From assembly GCA_037892935.1 (NCBI GenBank), contig JAYXKI010000003.1:186001-250000 (forward strand): 64,000 nt of DNA, read 5' to 3'. Position 1 is the stretch's first letter. Each line of letters opens with the position of its first letter. Below, piece after piece: positions 24,590 to 36,990 of this stretch. The notes beneath the pieces were generated by a model. It was not told the DNA's origin and ran no database searches. It saw nothing but the letters and a program-made list of their open reading frames with translations. Made by a program: the position numbers and the translations under genes. The DNA is from Phlebopus portentosus (taxonomy: Eukaryota > Basidiomycota > Agaricomycetes > Boletales > Boletinellaceae).

Positions 24590-26620
24590 CGCCCGGGGGC
24601 AGTGAAACGTCTACAGAAAACATAAGTGGCTCTGATCAATGACAGAATATGTCGTCAGAAAGACAAGCAATGAGGGTCCATATAGAATATGACCTCACCT
24701 CATTCGCAACAAAAAAGTAGTTGCAAGGAACGAGCTTCCGGTAGGCCACAGAAAGGAGCCAAGGCATTTACAGCGGCAATTCATTCTTGAGAAAAATAAA
24801 TCAGAAGAACAATGGTAAATCAAACTTTAACCGACAAAAGGAGGCAGGATAGCAGCGAGTGGAATAATATACTGTAGAATGACGCAAGGATTCATTCAAT
24901 TGTCAAGCGGAGCGAGTCGTATATTGAACAGCGCGCTATCGCCCTGCGTGGGGTCGATCCCCAGGACTGTAAATCCTCACGGTTAAATCCAGTCCGATCA
25001 TGATCTTTGATTGAACGGAATTTAGGTACACAGGTAATCGTTTGCACGGAACCATGAAGATGTGCCCGATGAGTGCAGGATAACTCTCGATAGCGGACAT
25101 CTTTCAGATCGGTGACAAGAAGCCAAGAAAGTATTCTTCAAGACGAGCGTAAATCGCTGTGGCGGTCTCGAAAGCGTCTTTTCGCACGCAGTAAGAAAAA
25201 GGAAGCTGGAAATTTGCGAGAAGACAGCGTAGCACCACAGATTCATACCGCTTATTTCGTTACGCAGAGTGGGCCAGGAGAATCCGGATTCCGATGATGC
25301 ATTGGAAAGGCTCAGTGAGCTGTTCCATCGAAGGAGATAAATTTCCGGAATTCATGTTCCTAAAGGGATTTATTCATTTCACAAGTAAGAAGCACTAAGA
25401 CGTAGGAAAGCATTCATCATAAAGAACATTCCCCGTGAGCTTTCCTTGCTGAATAGCAGTTAGCGTACTACTCCAATAACAAGTATCCCCGTCCGCGTTT
25501 CTTGTCTTGTAAAGATGATCTCAATAACCTCCGTTTACTCCGTCGCCCAATATACGCACCACATGGCGCAACACGTTTCGGCCCCACAGTACAAATATAC
25601 CTGCGGCATTCCGCGATCGTATTCATGCTAAATATGAGCAGGCTTCCTGAGCATGATGGAAGAGAAGGGGAAAGAACCTGGTTTTTGTGATGTGAAAATG
25701 TGACATCGTTACCGACGTCACAGTCACAGTCACAGTCAATCAGTCACGTGCCTGCCCGCTTTTGTCGCGATCGGATATATCATTGTATATATACGTACAC
25801 TTCATATCCAGTTGAGTATCCTACTTGTTATCCTTGATATTCATTCGATCACCACAGTCACCCTGGGCTGCACACCACCTCCAAATAGAATGCTGGACCC
25901 TTGGCTTGATGGTTGCTATGAATTCAAGATCAGGAACCTCGGAGACAACCATTAAAGGAGTCCAGAATCTAGTGCCTAGAATCCCATTTTCCTTCTGTGG
26001 GACGAGGTTTTCAGAAGACAGACTAGTACTTCAAAGTCAAAAGGTTTCGAGTTGTCCGGTTCGTCACGGAATGTTTTCTGACAAAACGCGTCGTTTTCCG
26101 ATCCCGTCCTCACCAAGCGGCCCGGACAACTGCAACGTCTCCTGTGGTAAGTAAGAGAAATATTTGTCGCTATCTGAATCTGACCTTTGGATCCTTCTCA
26201 TACAAGTCTTCCTTATCTCAATCATATTTGTTTGATGGGTCATCGACAGCTTTTGGAGGGACGCCGAAATGAAAGCAGTACTACTGTGGGAATAATGACT
26301 GTGTAGCCTTATTTCGCTTGGCATCATATTTGCCCTCTGACAATTTATAAAGGCCAAGTCGGCCAAAATCGCACAATAAAAAACTCTCTTTCAGTTCCTC
26401 TCAGGTCTCGATCGAGTCCGCTGTAGTTGGCACTCCAACTCTTTGCTGGTCTGGGTAGCCATTCGAGCTATGATATTTTAGCTCGACACACTCTTTCAGT
26501 CACTATTTTGAATCTCGACAAGCTTCCTATCGTCGCTCATTAGGCAACCCTTGCGTCGTCCACTTCCCAACACGCTCATTCGTCGTTCCGTTCCTTGTAT
26601 CTCAATCCCGTAATCAAAGG
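24590..26620. other. intergenic, no gene seen
   Basis: About 2 kb between divergent secreted-protein genes. It holds a short CACAGT repeat near 25723-25740 and a TATAAA near 26345, about 275 nt upstream of the DUF1996 start. No coding region was recognised on either strand. Confidence 0.45.
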
Positions 26621-28247
26621 ATGTTGCTCCACATTCTGAACTTTGCTTTCCTTTTTCTCTTGTTCGTTCCTACCAATGCCTGGTGGATTCTTGCCCATGA
26701 TTCCCTGACGCAGGATCGTCTCGACCCGATTGTCACCCCCGGAGAAGTCGCCTATCATGTGCACAACGTTATTGGATCGAGTGGTTTCGGTCCAACAGTT
26801 TCCACCGAGTCACTTCAAGATGCGAACTGCACGACTGCACCCGTGCAGGTTGATAAGAGGTGAGCAAGCTTCTTCTGGAAATAATACCTAAGACTTAGTC
26901 TGACAGCGATGCTATCACAGTGCGTATTGGGCACCACAGCTCTACCATCACGATCATGAAAACGGCACGTTCACACTTGTTCCTATTCAATATGTCCAGA
27001 CGTATTGTAAGTTCTAAGCTATGCGCCCTGGTTTTGTCTATAATGCTTGCATTCCCATTTCAAGACTTGCAACGTCCGCAATCAAGTGCGGACAAATCAC
27101 AAGAAGTAAAGGCCTTCCCAGCGGGCCTCCGTATGCTCGCAGGCGCCCTGCGTACCTCTTATAACGCCTCGAACCAGGAGGATCGTGCAGTCAACTTCGT
27201 CTGCCTGGATTACGATGGAGGTAGTAGTCAATCGGACCAACTGCCCGATAAAAGTTGTCCCGATGGGCTGCGCGCTCAGGTCGTCTTTCCAAGCTGTTGG
27301 GATGGTGTAAATTTGGATTCGGAGGATCACAAAAGTCATATGTCTTATCCATTAGGAACGGTCCCGGACTCAGGTGATTGTCCTGACTCACATCCCGTCA
27401 AAGTAAGCCACATTCCTTGTTGGTTGCTGTATACTGGCACCTGAACGACTGGTTTTCGTGAACCAGGTTATTCAACTGTTCCATGAATGGATCTTCGAAA
27501 CCAACAAGTTCGAACTAGAGCCCGGAGTCAAGGACTTTGGTAAGTTCTGCAGTGACGCATATTTACAAGAGGGTGACCAGAGCGTGTGTTGTCTTTTCAA
27601 GTATTCGCGACTGGAGACGAGACGGGACTCACCTTCCACGCTGACTTTGTAAGCGCTTGGGATGTCGACGTGCTGCAGGCGGCCATAGATCAATGCACTG
27701 GGTCTCTCTTCAACGGAGTCGAGAGTACGTAAACTCCTTCCATTTGAAGGGAATGCTCGAGTTGATGTTCTTGATACTTGTTCGCTATAATCGGACGATT
27801 AGATTGTCCGCCATTCGTAGCGTCCATCGATGAAGAGATAGCGAAGTCGTGCAAAATCGCGCGCCGCGTCGAGGAAGAGATCGATGGACCACTAACAGCT
27901 CTGCCGGGTTGCAATCCAGTCCCATACACTGGGAAGCCACATGCGAGAACCTAACTACTCCTGCTATCAAGGACTACACAGGTGGGGATGAGAGTGCCCA
28001 ACCTACAGACAGCGCTGTCTCTACCGTGGCCACCAGCGCTTCAGCCAGCTCTGCCACTCCTGCGGCATCGACCTCGTCCGACCCTCCTCTCTCCGTGTCC
28101 GTTAGTATCGGCGTCACGACTAGTCCTCCCGTTTTGTTGGCGTCTACCGCATCTCCGACCGCATCCGAGACCTCGTCTTGGACTTGTAGCAAGATGCAGA
28201 AGAAGCGCACCAAGAAGCGGCACCACGCCATTCTCCAACACCATTGA
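26621..28247 (+). CDS. DUF1996 secreted protein with Ser/Thr-rich tail (frame break near C-terminus)
   Basis: The N-terminus is a signal peptide (MLLHILNFAFLFLLFVPTNA) directly followed by the DUF1996 start WWILAHDSLTQDRLDPIVTP. Further exons carry HVHNVIGSSGFGP, SAYWAPQLYHHDHENGTF, IQYVQTYYLQRP, FPAGLRMLAG, VVFPSCWDGVNLDSEDHKSH and the domain end LTALPGCNPV. Fungal DUF1996 proteins are extracellular and of unknown function. After GCNPVPYTG the frame stops, but the frame one base earlier continues as EATCENLTTPAIKDYTGG into a long Ser/Thr tail and a basic His-rich end (KKRTKKRHH). One extra G in the run at 27931-27933 joins the two. The tail resembles glycosylated linkers in relatives. Confidence 0.85.
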
Positions 28248-28690
28248 AACGGGAAATCCCCCCGTCATGATCAAGTCGCAAACTGTCTGGAAACCGTGAT
28301 CCATTTAATGAAGAGACCCATCTCGGCTTATCCCATTCCTGCAAGTCTAGCTATACTGCGTATATATTCACTTGACGTGTCATTCAACAGACTTATAATT
28401 ACATACACTTGATGTGTAACTACTTCCTTAATGAGGACTTTAGAATAGTTTCACCAATACACCTCTGCTCCGTAGCCAGTGCTCAACAGCATCTTCGACA
28501 GGAGACAAGTTTCTTAATTCAACATAAATAATCTACGTGACTGAGTTCCCGATAAGGATTACTGTCTTCCGGAGTGAAAGAATGGAAAATGGCGGGATTT
28601 TTTTATCAGAATTACGGAACTGGATGATTTCATGTCTATCGTTTTGTCTGAGATTCCGATTATTAGATATTTAGACACGATGTGGGAAAT

Positions 28691-28775
28691 GATCTAGGTA
28701 TATAAAGAAAAGAAGTCTGACGATGTGAGCCAATACGGAACAGGTATATGCATACAATTTGGTACGTCAGAAGCC
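28691..28775 (-). repeat. Diverged relic of the PDR copy 2 terminal exon
   Basis: The stretch around GTGAGCCAATACGGAAC and the following GGTACGTCAG match, with substitutions and a small gap, the terminal exon and adjoining intron of the transporter gene ending at 29153 (GTGAGCGAATACGGAAA, CGTACGTCAG). On the minus strand it still encodes YLFRIGSHR in place of YLFRIRSRR but lacks the stop. It lies about 400 bp downstream of the functional exon. Confidence 0.55.
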
Positions 28776-28867
28776 CATTCATAGTTATATTTCACCGCTC
28801 ACGTAGAGTCATACATACATACAACAACTTTCCGAGCTGCTCGACACATTGCCAACTGACATAAATC

Positions 28868-28910
28868 GATTTATTGAACCGACATTTATTGAACCGACAT
28901 TATTTGAACC
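28868..28910. repeat. Short tandem repeat, three 13-15 nt units
   Basis: Three successive units of the form GACATTTATTGAACC (13, 15 and 15 nt), followed by a weaker GATCTATTCAACTGAAC. They lie between the exon relic and the tandem exon duplication downstream of PDR copy 2. Confidence 0.7.
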
Positions 28911-29055
28911 GATCCGATCTATTCAACTGAACATTCGACGATGTCTACCCTTGAGAATGAAGGAACGAATTTCGTTAAAAGTATATGAAGTTGCATCTAC
29001 TGCTGATTGTTTGAAGATGTGAAACGCAACGAATTAAGAATGATTTGGAAGTCTG

Positions 29056-29201
29056 ATCAGGTGAATAAAGGAGCAGTCTAGCGACGTGAGCGAGCGAATA
29101 CGGAAAAGATACGTGGAGGCATAGATCGCAATCAGGTGAATAAAGCATCAGTCTAGCGACGTGAGCGAATACGGAAAAGATACGTGAAGGCATAGATCGC
29201 A
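29056..29201 (-). repeat. Tandem duplication of the PDR copy 2 terminal exon
   Basis: Two adjacent direct copies, 29056-29130 (75 nt) and 29131-29201 (71 nt), each running from ATCAGGTGAATAAAG to CATAGATCGCA. The second holds the functional last coding exon ([15 protein letters not shown], stop 29153-29155). The first has an extra GCGA that moves the frame past the stop position and has no adjacent splice acceptor, so it sits in the 3' untranslated region. Confidence 0.85.
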
Positions 29202-32200
29202 GCAACCTGTAATGGTCTCGTACGTCAGATCTAATCCTTTCAAAGACGAACGCCTTTACTTACGTTAAAGACTATATAAACCACCATGAACGCGATATTT
29301 CGCCATCGGTGCGAGTACATGATATTGAATGAGCTCTCAAGGAACTCGTCCGTTGTGGCGTAGGCGCAGAAATTGCAAGATGAAGATGCGTCTGGGTTTT
29401 GAAGATAGCCACCATGATTGGAAATGTACGGGTCCATGTATTGGGCACATGTTTGTCCACTCGGAGGTTCCACGGTGACAAACTCAGTTGACGAGCAGTT
29501 CACTTCGAATTTGCCGAGGGCTACAAGAAGGAATTCACGTAAGCGATGAACAAATGATACGCAGATGACAGAGCATACCCTGTCCGATAAGACCCTCGAT
29601 GAGGTAGGTAAATGGAGATAATCGGTACATCCACTTCCACCAGTTCATTTGAGCGAACGGCTGCACTACACCACAGCTATCATCACCAACGGTGTAAGCT
29701 CATCCTCCAGAAGAGATACAATAGCCACTCACAATGCAATGACGAAGGAGAAAATACAGCTGAACAAAACGGAACCAATGACGGCGCTCGGCGACATCGC
29801 AGCGACAGCCTGACCGACCGTGCTATAGTATAGCGGGAATGCAACAACAATCATGAGGAAAGTATATCCTACACGGCTGTTTGCGAAGCCGACTGTCCAA
29901 TACCAGCACAGAAAGAACAACAAGGAGCCGAAAATATTCCAGGGTATCTCGACGAGCATCAGGGAGGTCACAAGCGCTGTCCAGCTATACATTCGGCTTG
30001 GACGTTCCCGAACTTCGTAGACACTACGGGTGTCAATGAAGGGGATCTGCAGTTGGTTGACGTGCGCTGCTGTTAGGATGATCGACATAAATGCAGCCTA
30101 TTGATAATATTAATTATTGATACCGTTGCAAACAATCAGACGATAAAAGGACGTACGAAAAGCTTGTTTTGGGTGCCCTGAACTGTGTTATCCGCACGAA
30201 AGAACGTGAACCCTATGAACAACCCTCCGGCGATGTTCAAGACCAGCTTCGCTATGATGTATGTCGGATTACGCCAGTAACAGGTGTTCCCCCTGACTGT
30301 CAACTGCCATAGTTGGTATGCCCATGATGTCGCAAATTCGGAGTGCTGCAATGCCTGGACCGGAGGCCTCTTACGCCCTTCTTCGTGAATGTCATCCAAA
30401 TGAACTTTGAAGTCGGCGGCTTCCTCAGACTTGTCCCAAGCATTATGCCAGTCAATTGTACTCGTTGCCGTCGCGCCTGCACCAATGACATCGAGCATCC
30501 ATTCGGCGCTAAGTTACGTATCAGTAACCAGAGTGGATGAGAAGGCTAACAACCGAACTCACGGATTCTCCTTCTCCTCGCACTTCCGAGCTCCATTCCT
30601 CTCGAAGTAGTTGATCAACGTCGAACAGTTGGGACCCAAGTCACCAAAGTAGACCGTCTGCCCACCCTTACGGAGAAGAAGTAAGCGATCGAAGACCTGG
30701 AACAACTCGCTAGAAGGCTGGTGAATCCTGTTTGCCAACCAATATCCCGTCAGACCTGATTTCGACAATTTGGAGTCCGAACTCACGTGCAAAGAATGGC
30801 CTGCCCATGATCCGCCAGGTTACGCACAAATGACATGATTGCCCATGCAGACTGACTGTCCAGACCGCTCGTTGGCTCGTCCAAGAACAAAAGCAACCTG
30901 GGCTTCGCGGCTAGCTCGACACCAATAGTCGTACGCTTCTTGTGTTCAACGTCGAGAGTCCCTACGATAGCATCGGCATGATGTTCCAAACCGCACATTT
31001 TCAAACAGGTATCAACACTAAGTTCAAGTGAGTAATTAGCGGTAACGACAAAGAATGTGAATACGTACTAAGCTTCTTTCTCCGAGAGTGGCACATTACT
31101 CGGCTGGCGAAGCTTAGCAGAGAACAAGAGCGCCTCGCGAACCGTCATTTCGGGCGTATGTGTGTCCAGTTGCTGGCAGTACCCGCTAAGGAGTCGGTCA
31201 ATATGTGAATTAAACTCCGAAGAAATGAGATATCGCATACGTCTGGGCCTGGAAATCGAAGGGTAGCGCTTGACCATTTACGAATCGGTCACCCGAAATA
31301 ACACCCGTATCTGTTCGGCCCGCAAGAACATTGAGCAGTGTTGTCTAATCAAAGGCAGTCAGGATATGCTTTTAGGATTGAGTTTGACACATTCAGGTGC
31401 GCACCTTTCCAGCTCCAGATTCACCCCTAGCAATTAGAGAGCGTAGGAAAGCTCCGTCAGCATATTTGGCTGTGAAAAAGAATTCCGAACTTACATTAGT
31501 GCCGTGAGTTTACCAGGGACAACGTACCCGGAGACGTCGTCGAGTAAAAGGCGTGTTTCACCCTTGCCAAGGGGAACAGTGTAACGTATGTTCTGCCACG
31601 AGAAAACATCCGACATAGAGGGTGCATCTTCCAACGCTCTCTCCGACTGCTCGGGAGACTCTTTACCTTTCGACAATACGTTTTCTTGTATCTGGCCTTT
31701 CTCCTCGTCCGCTCCTTTTGCTTCAGTAGGCTCTTGCTCCCGAGAGTCGCGCTTATACAACACCACAGCCGTCTCCATCGCACTCGCCGTATTAAACTCC
31801 GTCAAGACCATCAAGACCACGAGGAAAGCGATAATAAAGGCTACAATAATACCAAAATTTCTCCAAAGATGGGAGTACTCATAACCGTAGGAGAGCTCTG
31901 TGAACCGGTTTCCATCGACATTTGCCTGTCCGGCCAAAGACCCAACAGTCGTGCACACCTGATTCGAGAGCGATACGTTTCCGTAACCTTCTCCCGATGG
32001 CACAAGCTGAGAACATGTCCCGTTAAGAGTATGGAACTCATTCGTCAAAATTGCCTCAAATCCATAGAACAGCGGCTGTAACATGAGAGAAAGTCTGAAT
32101 AAAAAATATTGACAGGTTAAAGAGTAAAGCAACGCACGTTAATATAAGTGATCCACTTCAGAGCGCCCACCATTGTTGGCTTTGTAATCGCATAGCCGGC

Positions 32201-34562
32201 ATACAGCACAAGCGCGAGGGTCATTACACCTGCAAGCGATTGAGCTCCCGCCTCTCGTCTGAATGCAGCGGCAACTGAACGGAAGAACGCCTTCATGCAC
32301 AAAGACACCGCTACTATGAATAGGTAGAAGATAAAGAATTGTCCCGCCGATCGTTGGAGATTAGTGAGGAAGTAGAGTATAACGCCGAATAGGATGAGCG
32401 TGATTAGAGAGATCGGGATATCGACCAATGTAAGAGCCATCGATTCCGTGAAAGGATGATACATCGCCGCCTTTGCGTGCCGATGGACGATTGGCCTCTG
32501 GGAGTACAATGCTGGAATTTCCGCCATGCTCGACAACGCGCCGAATAGAATAGCGCTATAGGATAATTAACTAGGGTAAGTGGATCAATGATATGGAAGG
32601 TAATCGAATACGTACAAGAAGAGTACACCACCCCGGGAGAAATACGCGCTCGTTGCATTTGGAAAATTCAAGAAGAGAGTGCCCGTGATGATAGCCTGGA
32701 AGACAAATGAAGCGATGGTGACCACTTGCGCTGACCAATCGCCTTGAAGAATCTGCACACGGCGAATCACCACCTGGAAAATTTGGCTGACGACAGTGAT
32801 GGTGTACGGACTCTCCGGTCGTGCATGCTTCCCGCGCTCTGCATGCGCAGAATCGATATACGACTTTCGCTTGAACTCCTTTTCTTCCTGCGGCACCGAG
32901 GGCACCTGTGGGAGCTTTCCAGTGAGATGGTCGTATTCGTCCGTGCCGAGGTCCATGATGACGTTCTGAGCCAAGAACTCGGCGATTTCCTGTTTGTTGT
33001 CCCCAGCGAGAGCGTGACGCTGAAATGCAGCTGCCATTTCATCAGCCGTGCGCGGCACGCGATTTTCGTATCCTTGACGAGGTGTGCGCCCAATCGGGTC
33101 CGTGACGGCGACAAGAAAGTCTGCAGTCGTTTGTCTGTTTGCCGGTTCCCAGCCTTGCTCGATAAAGTACTGACGAGCGGTACTTGCAGGACCAAAGAAA
33201 GCCATCCGACCTTCGTAGATCACACAGACCTTGTCAAAGAGCTCGTACAACAGCTCCGAGGCTTGATAAATCGAAACAATGGTCGTGAGGCCTATGTTAT
33301 CAGTCGCGATTCGTAGGGCGCGCACGAATTCGAGCGCAGTCGAGGCATCCAATCCACGCGTCGAATTATCCCATGACCCGAGCCGCGAACGCGTAGCGAG
33401 AGCCTCTGCAATCGAAACACGCTTACGCTCTCCACCGCTCACGCCTCTGATAGCTGCGTTTCCGACTTTCGTCTTCTTCGCGTGCCTCAAACCGAAAATC
33501 GTTGTCAGCGTGTCAACAACTTCGTCAGCATATTGCTTGCGCGACGTTTCACCGATGCGCGCCTTCTTACTTGGCATGCGCATACGCGCGGCGAAGTTGA
33601 GTGTTTGCTCTACCGTCAGCGTTGGGAAGTGGATGTCGTCTTCGGGGCAATAGATGACATCCCCTCTGAAGTGTTTCCTAATCTGCTTCGACGTGAAAGA
33701 AGAGAAGTGAAGAAGTCCGGACACGCTGTGGAATTCCTCATGCTGATTCGAAACTGTCTTTAGAAACGTTGAGCACCCGGCACCGGGACGTCCAAGAACG
33801 ACTATAATCATGAATTAATGAATTGATCGCATATAGCAATGATAAGCTTCAAAAACGTACGAAGCATCTCTCCTGGATTTACGACGCCTTCAAAACCGGA
33901 CAGAATGTCACGGACAGGGGGATGAAGCATTGCACGGATCTTCTCAGGAATACTGAGGGGGTTCAGTGTCGAACCGACAGTAGGTTGGAAACTAGCCGCA
34001 CTGCCAAGACCTTGTACACGTAGATCCTGGAATACTACGCCGAGCTCGCGAGGCTTAAGATTATTCTCTAGTCCCCTGCAAGTCAGCGCCGTCAGCATAT
34101 GATGTTTCAAAGCCAGAATGGTCCGGGAAAAACTTACTTCTGAACTATCTCCTTGAAGAATTGCTCCAAATCAAACTTCTCAACATCTAAGGCAAGATTT
34201 TCTGAGACAACGGTGCTCTCGTCGCTGACGTGGGCTCCCATGCGATGTTCAGCCGCTTCCCGCGCCGCCTGGCTCTGCATTGTGAGTGTGCGTTTCAGTT
34301 CATGCACACCTTCGGGATCGAAATAATCGACTGCGACGCGAGAGGCCGACGAGTCGCGTCTCCTCCTCTTCTTCTTGACGTCTGCGCTTGCTTCATCTTC
34401 CGAACGAGCTGCGCGAACGGGAGACTGTGGATGGTGGTGATGGTGAAAGTGTTCTCCAATCGCAGCCGACGCTATCGCAGAGCTAGGCGGAAGTTCTGCG
34501 AGGATGTCCCTCTCAAGTGGTGTTTGAGTACCAGAGGCACTGGGAACGTCTGCGCCAGACAT
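29153..34562 (-). CDS. PDR-type (ABCG) full-size multidrug transporter, copy 2
   Basis: Paralog of the transporter at 15-20 kb with the same NBD1-TMD1-NBD2-TMD2 order and about 1,500 residues. The N-terminus ([20 protein letters not shown]) is longer, with a His run ([10 protein letters not shown]) and a basic KKKRRRR cluster before [15 protein letters not shown]1 has [28 protein letters not shown] and [20 protein letters not shown]2 has GESGAGKTTLL across an intron, [20 protein letters not shown] and [16 protein letters not shown], with a consensus Ser where copy 1 has Gly. The [12 protein letters not shown] loop is shared. The last exon ends FRIRSRR. Same orientation as copy 1, so an old duplication is likely. 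Substrates unknown. Confidence 0.92.
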
Positions 34563-36990
34563 GGCCTGTGAGTCGTTGATGGGACGATAGAGTAAACCAG
34601 TAGTTCAGGTAGGAAAAAAAGAAAAAAAGGGACAAGGGAAATGAAAGTGGGTTGAGATAAGTGAGAGTACCGCGCGTCAAAGAGGTGTTTTGGCTTTTAT
34701 TGCCTTGCCTTGCCTGTGTCTCGCAAACTATTCGCACTTTTAGTAGTACCATCCTGAGTCATCCAATTTGACAAGGTCTGATTCGTAGCATCACGTGATT
34801 TGAATTTGATCGGACTCAGTATCCGAGGCCGCCCGTACTTGTAGTACCGACACCTGCCCCTTATAGGTATAGGAGTCTTTCGCAGCAGGTGCGGCGGGGT
34901 GCCCCTCAGCAGCACTGCTTCGACTCATATCGAGTCGGCATTACTGAGCGGAGACGGACACGGTCAGCATCAATCTACTAAGTGCGATGTCGGTCCTCAC
35001 ACCCTGAAAATTTGGTGATGCAACTCGCTCGATGACGGCAGGCCATTGTCCGTTACCAGGAACGGCGAAAGGCTCGGACTTGTGGCGCAGTAGCGGCCGG
35101 TTCAGACACCTTCCGATCCGATAGTACTCGTCATACTCTCCGGGCTTGTTCTGCCCTGCCTTGGAGTAGATAACGAGATTGGCTTGGCTTGGCTAAATTT
35201 TTCTCTGCCAATCATGGTTAATCATATTGAAAGACCTTGATTGCACAGCCTTATTTCACGGACGAAACGAACTCACCATCACATCCGGGGCATCCGCTAA
35301 TCACGTAGACTGATCGGAAGGTCGCCACTATCGGTACACGTTTGAAAGGCAAAGGACGAAAACGCTCTTCCGGTGTATCATCCTTACTTTAGTGAGAAAA
35401 AGAACACTAGAAGGCGTGCTAAGTATCAGTCTTATAACCTAACACCGAACTCTTTCGTTTAAGAAGCTGAAATCTAGAACGAAGAATGCGCGAATCCAGG
35501 AAGGAGCTAAGTCGGAAAGCAAAAAAGACGCGGAAACGCTTGCTTGCCCTTTACCACTTGAGGCATTCCGATTTGGTGACGCTGGCGAGTTATAACAGCA
35601 ATGCCGGTGCAGGTGTTTCTGCTACTTCGATCCGCATTGAAAACGATCCGTGTTGTTATCTTTTGCTTCGCATACTTACGTCGAGGCAAAAAGTACAAGG
35701 TTGAGAACAGACGAGACGAACGCACGTGATCTTGTCCGAAATGGTTTTTCTTGGCATTTAATTGTGGAGTGACGTGTCGTAATTTGTCATTGGGCCAAAA
35801 CTTTCGTGCGGTTTCGGATTGTTCAGCTAAGCGGACTTATGATGCAGTGATTGGATTGGAAAGGAACCAGAACCAAAGTATACGCGTAATTATCTCATCT
35901 CCTTTCCGTCCTCGATACTTTTGGGAATATCATTCCTGTCGCACATCATCACTGAAGAGCGTCAAAGTGCCCACTGCAATCCTTCGCTTCCTCCGAGTCC
36001 ATCTTCAACGGACAATTTGAAAACTTTCGCGTTTCTAACCTTCCATCTTCACTCATATCACTCACTGCACCGGAACATACATGCTCATCGCATGCGGTTC
36101 ATTTATAGCTGACCTGCCGATGCTTACGGAGATCCGTACTGTTAATGGAAACAAAAGTACTTAGTCTCGGAAACGGCATAATCCCGCGAAGCAAGAACGT
36201 TAGCCTCGAACGTTCCAGGCGTCCTAAAACCTCATTGCTGCGAACGCACATAGCTTCACTAATTTTTGGATCGTCAGGTCTCACGAGACAGGCCTCCCGG
36301 TCTCCTCAAGGCTCTTTTGCCATATCTTTCTCGCTCTATCCATGTATATGGAAAGTGACGGATAGGGATAGATAGGGATGGAATACTCCAGAACCTCATC
36401 GCTTGGCCTACAGCATCATTACAATTATCCGTTCAGTCAGGCATCGATATAGTTGTAGGGCTGTGCCGGATGTAATTCGTCGGTCGACGGATTTAGCGTA
36501 TGAAGATGAAGGCCAAGGCTTCTGTGTGCTTTCGTCACAGCGCACGATAGGCCCAAGTCAAAGGTACTCAATTAGAAAAGGAGCAAAAAGGGGGACATAA
36601 CTTTCCTCTTCGACATAAGATATTTCAAACCTGGTATCTAGAGGGAGAGATTTTAAAGCAAGGTGCAGGACGCGTACGGTGACTACGGTCTACTGAATAT
36701 GTGAAAGAGATCGATCGGCTAATTTTGGTTCATATCAAGTCCCGTGACCCTGTACAACGTTTACCACTTTCACTTAACGCCTACCACGTTTTCGGCTACT
36801 TACCTGTGCAACACGTTCCTCTCTTCTGACGACGCCGCCTCGAGCCTGTAACTTTGTTTCAATTTTTGATCATAAAATCGCGTTTTTCTTGTTAAAGATT
36901 TGCATAAACAGCTTTTACGACTGTGAGAAGGCGACAGGGAAGCCAGCACGAAGTTGAGAGTGGTAGGGAAGCACCTGACCGCATACAGCC
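34563..36990. other. intergenic, no gene seen
   Basis: About 2.4 kb between the divergent PDR copy 2 and RPD3 genes, the longest empty stretch in the window. Only short frames without domain, signal or exon pattern occur. It must contain both promoters. Confidence 0.45.

Noticed and set aside
24940..24995. tRNA-Tyr-like features: GGACTGTAAATCC anticodon-like loop and a GGGGTCGATCCCC hairpin
   Set aside because: The T-arm-like hairpin lies 5' of the anticodon-like loop, the acceptor stem does not pair, and no D-arm is found. Coincidental.
25723..25747. CACAGT triplicated repeat ending in a CACGTG core
   Set aside because: Too short and simple to interpret; may be promoter sequence but nothing distinguishes it.
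28975..29205. 76-codon minus-strand frame with an internal repeat ([14 protein letters not shown] / LAHVARLLLYSPD)
   Set aside because: The repeat is produced by the tandem duplication of the transporter's last exon read in another frame; not an independent gene.
35486..36020. Short plus-strand frames in the 2.4-kb gap before RPD3
   Set aside because: No conserved motif or exon pattern; basic composition only.
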